DNA of 64,000 bases from Euzebyella marina (GTDB lineage: Bacteria > Bacteroidota > Bacteroidia > Flavobacteriales > Flavobacteriaceae): NCBI RefSeq assembly GCF_014855515.1, contig NZ_JACYFK010000001.1, forward strand, positions 62,001-126,000. Reading direction: 5' to 3'. The translations under genes were made by a program, and so were the position numbers. Numbering within the stretch: position 1 is the first letter of the stretch; each line of letters begins with the position of its first letter. The notes beneath the pieces were generated by a model that saw only the letters and a list, made by a program, of their open reading frames with translations, was not told the DNA's origin and ran no database searches. Of this stretch, positions 19,278 to 27,049 are shown one piece after another.

Positions 19278-22200
19278 CTATTCATTGATTTCGAGCAAAA
19301 GCAGCCTATCATCATTTCTTGCCACTAAAATTGCTTCATCCCCTTTGTGTCCTAAAGATATAAATGATGCCCCCCTCACATCACCCCTAACAACTAGACC
19401 TGATGATTTAGAAGGAACTACTTCAAAATCAAATGCTCCAATATTACGAAGGTAATGCCCAAAACTTGCGTCGTTTCTAGGAGTTTCTACCTCTGACGCA
19501 TATAAATTACCTAAAAGAACTAAATCCGTTCGATTACTATCATCATTATAATGAGGGAGAATTCTGTTAATCGAGGAAATTTGAATTTCGTTTGGCAGAT
19601 GACGAAATTCAAAACGCTTATTATCTACATTTTCAAATATTCCACTGGCAAAGTTAGTTGCTTTCCTATGAATACTATTTGTTAGCCCATCACCATAAAC
19701 TTCTTGTAAACTTGCCTTTGCGAAAGCGTCATAGGTCTCAAATTTCTTTTTAACAAAAGGCATTTGATTTGATGTACACTCTCTACCTCTTAAAGGATAT
19801 TGTTTGTCACTTTGCTGGAAGCCCAATACAATATCGCTGGTACTATTCTTATCAAAATCATTTACATACAAATGAAACGGAGCGTCATGAGAAGCCTTAT
19901 ACTTGTAATTAAGCCCCAAATTACCTGCAAGAATATCTATATCTCCATCATCGTCGATATCACTGGGCACAATAGTATTCCACCAGCCAATTTGATTTTT
20001 TAACCCCCATAATTCTGATTTATTTGAAAATCGACCATCTTCATATTTAAATATGGATATGCCGCCCCACTCTTCTGAAATAAGCAGTTCCTTTATAGTA
20101 TCCCCATCAATATCTATCCAAATGGCATCTGTGACCATCCCAAATTTCAACATTTCGGGAATCAATTCAGAAGTAACATCCTCAAATCTGATTTCTTCGG
20201 ATTCTGACTTGTTTTCCAACAGATAGCTTTTTGCCGGCAACCCGTATTTTTTTGGAAGTAACCTGGAACCAACAAACAAATCAAGATCACCATCTTGATC
20301 GTAATCGTGAGCATCAACTGACATTCCGCTGGCCGTAAGAGTAGGCAAGGCCGAAGATACATTATGAAAATCACCTTTTCCTCCATTCAGGTACAGGCGA
20401 TCCTGATAATAATCACTATCGGCTTCTTCTTCATTACCTCCGCTTACCACATAAAGGTCCTTATCTCCGTCACCATCGGCATCAAAAAACAAAGCGCTCG
20501 TATCTTCGTGATTTTTATCTTTTTCAAAGTCTGAAATTTTAAGAGGGTGAAAACTGGAATTTTCGTTTTGCAGATACAAAACCCCTTTTTGTCCTTTTGC
20601 TCCCCCAATATAAAAATCCTCCAAACCATCTCCGTTTACATCTGCTACGCTCAGGGCAGGCCCAAATTGAGACATTTTGTGAGGTAAAAGGGTCTCAAGC
20701 TCAAAATCGTTATAGTCATTTTCTGCATGGGTGAAATCAACACCACGACCTAAAGTGTTTTCCTTAAATATTGGGTTTAAATCATTCTGAGAGGGATATT
20801 CTTTGTTTGGATCATATACTATTTCTAACTTTTGGTTAGAGACTATTTCATTCAATACTTGGTATTTACCATTTGGCCATAATACAACAATAGAATCGAT
20901 CATGGCATTATCTTTCAACCCAAAGTGCATAGGCCCGGCCATTGAAGATTGAAAACCTCTTGTGAAAAAATTTTCAGCCATACTTACATGACCTTTCGTA
21001 TAAATGTTTACTCGTGCTCCCAGAGCATCCAAATTTTTCGGATATCCCTTAAGTGAAATGTCAATGTAGTTATTACTATCAGCGATATTTTCGTATAGGT
21101 GGGCAAAATCGTCAGTATTGTTAACCACTACATCAAGGTCTCCGTCATTATCAAAATCTGCGTAGGCGGCACCACTTGCAAAAGTTTCGGGCTGTTCCAT
21201 ATTCAATTTTTGAAAATTAAGATTCCCTAAGTTACGATAGAGGTAATTTTGCTTTGCCCTTTCAGGTAACCTATCCAATAAATCATCGATATGTTCGACC
21301 AGGTCAATTTTCTTCTTTCGTTTTCCCTCTTGGTATTTTTCCTCGAAATAATTCACAAAATCATTATTTCTAAAATCTCTTTTTATACCATTCGTAATGA
21401 ACAAATCTCTATTTCCATCATTGTCCATATCAAAAAGTAGTGGTGCCCAACTCCAATCAGTGCTAGATACTCCCGCAATTTGCGCTACATCAGAAAAAAT
21501 AGGAATACTTTCTTCAAGTAAAGCCCCATTGTTCAGCTGAAGGGCATTGTACATATATTGACTATGCAAACCTAAATCTTCTACCTTATAAAAATTGGCC
21601 ACGTTCATACCGCTCATACTGGTCTTCTGCGTATAATTATCTTCGGCCATCATATCTAAAGTCATTATATCAAGCAGGCCATCGTTGTTGATGTCTGCCA
21701 TGTCGCTACCCATTGAAAAAGTAGATATGTGGTTAAACGCTTTCAACGAAACTTCTGAAAAAGTTCCATTTTTATTGTTTAGATATAAATGGTCTTTTTC
21801 GTAGTAATCATTACTCGTGTAAACATCAGGCCATTCATCATTATTGACATCTCCAATGGCAACGGCGAGACCGAACCCTAGATTATTACTTACAATACCG
21901 GTGTTTGCTGTTACATCTATAAAAAAACCATTATCGTTTCGAAAAAGTTTTTCGCCAATTCTATCTGAACTCTCTTTTTGTATTTCCTCAATATTTTCAA
22001 GGTCATACGTCTCGATATTATGATTGACCAGAAACATATCTAAATCACCATCTTTATCATAATCGAAAAAACTGGCCTGTGTGGAGTAATGCGGTAAATC
22101 TAATCCGTAGGAAGCTGCATCTTCCTTAAACATCGGTAAGCCGTTGCTGTTTACACCTTGATTTATTAATAGTTCATTTTTCAATAGCTCATCGTCTTCA

Positions 22201-22643
22201 AACCTCCCCGATTTTAGAATATAAATATCTTTTAAACCATCATTATTGATATCAATTACGGATACACCTGTAGGAAAACCTCCTCTTCCTTGGGTATTTG
22301 ATTGAACACTTACGTTTTTAAATTTCAACTTTCCTTGATTCAAATAAAGCTTGTTGGTTCTTAGGTTACTAATGAAGTAAACATCTTCTAGACCGTCATT
22401 ATTAAAATCGGCTACCGCAACACCTCCCCCGTTATAGTAATATTCATAATAAAATCCGTTCATAGTAGTGGTCTCTTGAATTTTATTCATAAAATTCAAT
22501 CCGGTATCCTCATAAGTCAATATTCGATAGATGGGCTTATTAATGTCTATACTTTTGAGTAGCTCTTCTGATGAGCTATTATCACCGCAAGAGTTCATCA
22601 GTAGGGCCATACCTACAACAAAAACAACATAAAATTTACTCAT
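19278..22643 (-). CDS. FG-GAP/VCBS-repeat lipoprotein with ASPIC/UnbV domain
   Basis: A 1121-residue surface-type lipoprotein (Cys19 in MNSC, followed by GDNSSSEE). Many blades carry calcium loops of the form DxNxDGxxD or DxDxDGDxD (for example DFNNDGLEDVY, DYDKDGDLDMF, DIDDDGDIDIL), as in FG-GAP/VCBS propellers. An ASPIC/UnbV-like segment (about 535-607) contains LGARVNIYTKG and VVLWPNGKYQ. Such proteins often accompany SusCD pairs and may bind ligand at the cell surface; no catalytic role is established. ATG at 22643 overlaps the cstA-like stop as ATGA, implying coupled translation. The longer frame to 22736 lies inside the upstream gene and lacks a signal at its start. Confidence 0.88.
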   Translation of the reverse strand: MSKFYVVFVVGMALLMNSCGDNSSSEELLKSIDINKPIYRILTYEDTGLNFMNKIQETTTMNGFYYEYYYNGGGVAVADFNNDGLEDVYFISNLRTNKLYLNQGKLKFKNVSVQSNTQGRGGFPTGVSVIDINNDGLKDIYILKSGRFEDDELLKNELLINQGVNSNGLPMFKEDAASYGLDLPHYSTQASFFDYDKDGDLDMFLVNHNIETYDLENIEEIQKESSDRIGEKLFRNDNGFFIDVTANTGIVSNNLGFGLAVAIGDVNNDEWPDVYTSNDYYEKDHLYLNNKNGTFSEVSLKAFNHISTFSMGSDMADINNDGLLDIMTLDMMAEDNYTQKTSMSGMNVANFYKVEDLGLHSQYMYNALQLNNGALLEESIPIFSDVAQIAGVSSTDWSWAPLLFDMDNDGNRDLFITNGIKRDFRNNDFVNYFEEKYQEGKRKKKIDLVEHIDDLLDRLPERAKQNYLYRNLGNLNFQKLNMEQPETFASGAAYADFDNDGDLDVVVNNTDDFAHLYENIADSNNYIDISLKGYPKNLDALGARVNIYTKGHVSMAENFFTRGFQSSMAGPMHFGLKDNAMIDSIVVLWPNGKYQVLNEIVSNQKLEIVYDPNKEYPSQNDLNPIFKENTLGRGVDFTHAENDYNDFELETLLPHKMSQFGPALSVADVNGDGLEDFYIGGAKGQKGVLYLQNENSSFHPLKISDFEKDKNHEDTSALFFDADGDGDKDLYVVSGGNEEEADSDYYQDRLYLNGGKGDFHNVSSALPTLTASGMSVDAHDYDQDGDLDLFVGSRLLPKKYGLPAKSYLLENKSESEEIRFEDVTSELIPEMLKFGMVTDAIWIDIDGDTIKELLISEEWGGISIFKYEDGRFSNKSELWGLKNQIGWWNTIVPSDIDDDGDIDILAGNLGLNYKYKASHDAPFHLYVNDFDKNSTSDIVLGFQQSDKQYPLRGRECTSNQMPFVKKKFETYDAFAKASLQEVYGDGLTNSIHRKATNFASGIFENVDNKRFEFRHLPNEIQISSINRILPHYNDDSNRTDLVLLGNLYASEVETPRNDASFGHYLRNIGAFDFEVVPSKSSGLVVRGDVRGASFISLGHKGDEAILVARNDDRLLLLEINE

Positions 22644-24076
22644 AGTTTTAAAGTCATTTTCTTTCTTTGAATGATGTGATGCCAAAATGCGACAGAAACC
22701 ATTGCGGTCGCAATTGTTCCACCACAATAGCCCCAATTAATCGGTAACCCGAGCCCCTCGGGTGCAACAAGAATATAGGTCGTCGTGACCATCGTCATAA
22801 ATAATGCAGGTAAAAAGGAAATCAAAAAAAGTTTGTTCTCATAAACCAAATAAGTGGTTACCGTCCAAAGAACGACCGTTGCCAAAGCTTGATTACTCCA
22901 AGCGAAATACCTCCAAATAATTCCGAAATCTATTTGGGTCAAGAGAAAGGCAATGACAAATAACGGACCACTAATTAAAAGTCTGTTTTTCACCTTACCC
23001 TGATTGAATTTAAAAACATCACTTAGTATCAGACGAGCAGACCTGAACGCAGTATCTCCTGATGTTATTGGAGCGGCAACTATGCCCAACAACGCCAAAA
23101 TACCTCCTATGCCGCCTAACATATTCAAAGAAATTTCATTCGCCGCCCAGGCTGCATTATTGTTATTTGCGCGCATAGAACTATTTAGCCCATCAACATC
23201 TCCAAAAAAAGCCATTGCTGCAGCAGCCCATATCAATGCTACCACACCTTCTGTTATCATGGTACCAAAGAATACTTTCTTGCCGAGGCGTTCATTCTTT
23301 ATGCAGCGAGCCATTAAGGGGGATTGTGTAGCATGAAAACCTGAAATAGCACCACAAGCTATAGTCACAAACAAGATAGGAAACAAAGGCGTCGTTTCAG
23401 GATCTGAACTCATATTATACAAATTGGACACCACCAGTTCAGGAACCTCATAATCACCTAAAAAAAGTGCTATTAACAGGCCAACGGCCATGAATAGCAT
23501 TGCTATTCCGAATATTGGATAGAACTTACTTATTAATTTATCTATAGGTAAAACTGTTGAGAGAATATAGTACACTAAAATAAAGCCAACCCATAGCCAT
23601 ACACCTATCGAATCTGGCACCATACCATTTAATATTTTTGCCGGACCAACGAGAAAAACAGTTCCCACAAAAATCAAAAGAATCACGGTAAAAATGCGCA
23701 TCAAGTATTTGGCACCCGATCCAAGATAAATACCCACAATTTCACTTATGCTCAACCCATCGTGCCTTACTGAAAGCATGCCTGACATATAATCGTGTAC
23801 AGCACCCGCAAAAATGCTTCCCAAAACGATCCAAAGAAAAGCAGATGGCCCGAACATTGCACCAGATATGGCTCCAAATATGGGACCCAGACCTGCAATA
23901 TTTAAAAATTGAATCAAAAATACCTTCCAAGTAGGCAAGGGTAGGTAATCTACATTATCGCGCAGCCTGTGAGCAGGAGTTTTATTATCCTTGAGGCCAA
24001 ATACCCTTTCTACAAACCTGCCGTATAAAAAATAGCCGGCAATTAAGGCTAAAATGGAAATAATAAGAGAAACCAT
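22640..24076 (-). CDS. CstA-family inner-membrane transporter (short form)
   Basis: A 478-residue membrane protein of the carbon-starvation CstA family, whose studied members take up pyruvate or peptides. Recognisable parts: FLYGRFVERVFGL, QFLNIAGLGPIFGAISGAMFGP, SVRHDGLSISEIVG and GDTAFRSARLILSD, with about a dozen hydrophobic helices. It is of the short class (E. coli CstA has about 700 residues). Its place inside a SusCD operon suggests uptake of a small product made in the periplasm (inference). 42 bases follow the DxxxGAT protein gene; its stop overlaps the next start by four bases. Confidence 0.9.
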   Translation of the reverse strand: MVSLIISILALIAGYFLYGRFVERVFGLKDNKTPAHRLRDNVDYLPLPTWKVFLIQFLNIAGLGPIFGAISGAMFGPSAFLWIVLGSIFAGAVHDYMSGMLSVRHDGLSISEIVGIYLGSGAKYLMRIFTVILLIFVGTVFLVGPAKILNGMVPDSIGVWLWVGFILVYYILSTVLPIDKLISKFYPIFGIAMLFMAVGLLIALFLGDYEVPELVVSNLYNMSSDPETTPLFPILFVTIACGAISGFHATQSPLMARCIKNERLGKKVFFGTMITEGVVALIWAAAAMAFFGDVDGLNSSMRANNNNAAWAANEISLNMLGGIGGILALLGIVAAPITSGDTAFRSARLILSDVFKFNQGKVKNRLLISGPLFVIAFLLTQIDFGIIWRYFAWSNQALATVVLWTVTTYLVYENKLFLISFLPALFMTMVTTTYILVAPEGLGLPINWGYCGGTIATAMVSVAFWHHIIQRKKMTLKL

Positions 24077-24118
24077 GATTAATTATAATAGAAAAGCTCT
24101 ACGGCTTTAGAACTTTTC

Positions 24119-25240
24119 TCATTCAACATAATCTTCTAAAAAATTATCAACCAAATAGTTATAAGTCTCATTGGGGTCATCGGCAAATGATTTTAGAGAT
24201 TCAATTAGAACTTTATCGATACCCTTAGTATTTGACAAATGATTTAAATATTGCTTCAATTGGTTTTTGGTCATTACCCCAAGATTTTTGGACAACTCAT
24301 AGATAATAGTCAAAGGAGCCATTGCTATTTTTTCAAGCAACAAACTCCTCGAGTTGATGTCTAAATCAGAGAAACAATTCCAAAAAGGTGTTTGTAAGGT
24401 TTCATTTTCCCAAAATGAGCTTGGTACATTTTTAACTATGTAACTTCTTACCAGAGGTATTCCGTCTTTAAATATGGCGGCAATCTGCTTATAGTTCTTT
24501 TCATATTGAGCCTTTGAGAATCTTTTAAGTACAAATATCTGATAGTCTGGATTATCTACTGATAACATAGAAACCAACTGATCCTCGCTCAAACCCTTAA
24601 CCGTAAGTTCTCGTATTTGGTTCTTAACGACGCCATGCACTATGTGCCATGCCGTATAGCAAGAATATAATGCTCCTGAAACGACGGATTCCTTAACTTC
24701 TTTTATCGTTGCACCTGCGACAGCATCAACATTCTCATTTTCTGAAACTTGCGGCTTTTTGACAAGTTCATCAACTTTTCTACGTTTTAGAATCGAGTTA
24801 TCATCCAACAAAAGTTGATGTAGCTTAAGGTAATCGGCATACACAAACTCATCATGGTCGTGTTTTGTAAGTGGACTCTGTTGATAACTATCAAAACCTG
24901 CATATCCTCCAAGTAAGGTCCAATAAAACCGAATGTCCATTAAGCGACAATCACCATCTGCACAAACCGGTGTAGAGATATCTGAAACATAAATAATTAT
25001 TGTACCTGAACTATCTTGTAGTGCCTTGACAGGTTTTAAACCTAAAGAGTCGACCTTAATACTCAAATTGGTTTCCTTTTCAACAAGTTGAGTTCCCGGT
25101 TGCCAGGGTAAAATAAAAAATTGTGGCTTTTCAAGTTGTTGGCCACCAGCCCACTTATTATTTGAAAACGAATTGACCCTATCAAACTGCGACCATGACA
25201 TGTGCACGGCAAAAAAGAATATGACCGCAATTAGTTTCAT
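24119..25240 (-). CDS. Secreted protein with candidate covalent-flavin (DxxxGAT) motif
   Basis: A 373-residue protein with an N-terminal signal (1-17, MSWS-Q). I do not recognise the full family. At 172-178 it has D-A-V-A-G-A-T, close to the D-x-x-S/T-G-A-T site where ApbE attaches FMN to threonine in RnfG/NqrC-type FMN-binding domains; Thr178 would be the attachment residue. Before it is a CADGDC pair (93-98). The C-terminal third is alpha-helical with repeated Leu-rich helices, HEAT-like in appearance. ATGA overlap couples it to the FAD oxidoreductase gene upstream, suggesting an electron partner. An alternative is a non-redox helical adaptor with a chance motif. Confidence 0.7.
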   Translation of the reverse strand: MKLIAVIFFFAVHMSWSQFDRVNSFSNNKWAGGQQLEKPQFFILPWQPGTQLVEKETNLSIKVDSLGLKPVKALQDSSGTIIIYVSDISTPVCADGDCRLMDIRFYWTLLGGYAGFDSYQQSPLTKHDHDEFVYADYLKLHQLLLDDNSILKRRKVDELVKKPQVSENENVDAVAGATIKEVKESVVSGALYSCYTAWHIVHGVVKNQIRELTVKGLSEDQLVSMLSVDNPDYQIFVLKRFSKAQYEKNYKQIAAIFKDGIPLVRSYIVKNVPSSFWENETLQTPFWNCFSDLDINSRSLLLEKIAMAPLTIIYELSKNLGVMTKNQLKQYLNHLSNTKGIDKVLIESLKSFADDPNETYNYLVDNFLEDYVE

Positions 25241-27030
25241 TGTTTTGAAGCTGGAATTTTCAGATACTTTTGATCTTCTATCAATTTCAAGTACTCATTG
25301 AGATACCCAACATAAACATCTCGCGGGTTTACATCGTATTTTTTACAAAGCGATGCGGCTAGGCCTACAGCTGCACCCATTTGACCTGTGGTACGCATAA
25401 CCCTCGGGCCGCCGAGCCCCACATGTGAGGTACTAAAATTTCTACCCGCCATAAATAGATTAGTAATATTCTTTGAATAAAGGCTTCTGTAGGGGATGTA
25501 ATATTTTGGTGTTTTAAAGAACAAAGCCTCAGAAATGAAATCAGGATTCTTCTCATTTTCCAAAACAGTTTGATAATGTACGTCTACTTCCCTTGTTTCT
25601 TCCACCACCGCATCAGGAAATTTTGTGCCAGCTTTGGCATCGTTAAAGGTGAAAATATGGTCGCCTACCAACCTTCTTGACTCTCTTTTACCCACCAGAT
25701 ATGACACCCATTCTAATTTTCTATTGGCATTTTTAGGGTCTTTTTTGGCATTAGCGAAAGAACCATATATTGCCATTAACATGTGGTCTCTGATTTCTTC
25801 TGCATCATCAATCTGATTCAAATCGTTTCTACTGAACTCCCATTGCCATTCACCGTTTATTTCTTGATATTTTTTGGCTACAGTCATTGCCCAAGGCACC
25901 TCAGGAAATTGCTGTTCTTGTTCGGTCTCTTTTGACCCCCATAATACCGAAGAGCCCATTACAGCGTTGTCAGCCTCTTCCGGGCTCCATAGTTCGCCCC
26001 ACTCTTCCCAATCTTCTCCATACTTATCAACGCTCTCCCTCCCGTATGAAAATTCTGCTCCCGCCCAATAGCCTATCCATCCGTCGCCCGTCGAATCAAC
26101 GAAATATGGGGCCGAAAATCTTTTTCTCTCTCCTGTCTTTGTTTGACGTGCATCAACATATTTTATAGTTTCTTCCTCAGTCACTGCATCGTAGGCCCTC
26201 CAATTAAGATAAAGATGAATATTCTTATAACTTTTGACATTATCATCCCTTTTTTTCTGGTCAATCTTAGCATCGGCTGAGCCATTTGGGTAATGTTCGG
26301 TATCCAACTTTTTAAGAATACGCTCGAAATGCCCGTAAATTCCCAGCGTATGAACTCTTATTTCACTACTGGCGTTACCTCCCAACACTGGTCTATCATG
26401 AATCAAGGCTACTTTCATTCCCTGTTCTGCAGCTGCAATGGCAGCCGCACAACCTGCAATGCCACCTCCTGTTACAACCAAATCATAATCTTCCGATTTA
26501 GCAGGCTTGTTCGGTTCTTGAGCTATTTTGGCCCTCCATTCTGCCAGGTTTTTAGGAGATGAGGGCGGTGAGATTTTTTTACTAGAAAAATATACAGCAT
26601 CACACCGACCATTGAATCCAGTAAAATCAATCAATTCAAGCTTTGCCGTTTTAGTATCTAAATTTATTGAACCTACATATTCCCAACCCCATCCGGAACG
26701 TTTACCGAGTTCATTTTCAAAGGCGTGACCATTGATTGTAAGCCCGAATCTGCCCGGAGCTTCCCAATCTCCAGGAGCCCAATTCATGGTACGAACCCAT
26801 ACGTGGTATTCTCCCTTTTTAGGAAACTCAACAGAGGTTACTGCATTGGCAACAGGTTCACCCATGCCGTGAGCCATTAAATAAGGTGAACCCATTTGTT
26901 CAACAAATTGAGGGTCAACTACCCACCCGCCAGGCTGATCAAAACTCTCGGCCTCGACAAGAAGTTCTTGTGCTGCACTGATTTGCACACAACTAGTAAT
27001 AATGAGTACCAATCGAAAAAGCATATTCAT
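25237..27030 (-). CDS. Secreted FAD-dependent oxidoreductase with N-terminal beta-sandwich domain
   Basis: About 597 residues. After a signal peptide (ending near ISAA-Q) comes a carbohydrate-binding-like beta domain (about 22-155) with the GEYHVWVRTMNW and FTGFNGRCDAVYF stretches. Then a Rossmann FAD domain of the FAD_oxidored type: DLVVTGGGIAGCAAAIAA (about 183-200), PVLGGNASSEIR, and the C-terminal NLFMAGRNFSTSHVGLGGPR that closes the cofactor site. It probably oxidises a glycan or glycoside in the periplasm; the substrate is not readable. In-frame ATGs at 27057, 27030 and 27024 are possible; 27030 gives a clean signal peptide, 27057 would overlap the upstream gene. Its stop overlaps the next start as ATGA. 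Confidence 0.88.
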   Translation of the reverse strand: MNMLFRLVLIITSCVQISAAQELLVEAESFDQPGGWVVDPQFVEQMGSPYLMAHGMGEPVANAVTSVEFPKKGEYHVWVRTMNWAPGDWEAPGRFGLTINGHAFENELGKRSGWGWEYVGSINLDTKTAKLELIDFTGFNGRCDAVYFSSKKISPPSSPKNLAEWRAKIAQEPNKPAKSEDYDLVVTGGGIAGCAAAIAAAEQGMKVALIHDRPVLGGNASSEIRVHTLGIYGHFERILKKLDTEHYPNGSADAKIDQKKRDDNVKSYKNIHLYLNWRAYDAVTEEETIKYVDARQTKTGERKRFSAPYFVDSTGDGWIGYWAGAEFSYGRESVDKYGEDWEEWGELWSPEEADNAVMGSSVLWGSKETEQEQQFPEVPWAMTVAKKYQEINGEWQWEFSRNDLNQIDDAEEIRDHMLMAIYGSFANAKKDPKNANRKLEWVSYLVGKRESRRLVGDHIFTFNDAKAGTKFPDAVVEETREVDVHYQTVLENEKNPDFISEALFFKTPKYYIPYRSLYSKNITNLFMAGRNFSTSHVGLGGPRVMRTTGQMGAAVGLAASLCKKYDVNPRDVYVGYLNEYLKLIEDQKYLKIPASKQ

Positions 27031-27049
27031 ATTATTTATTTTAAATTCA

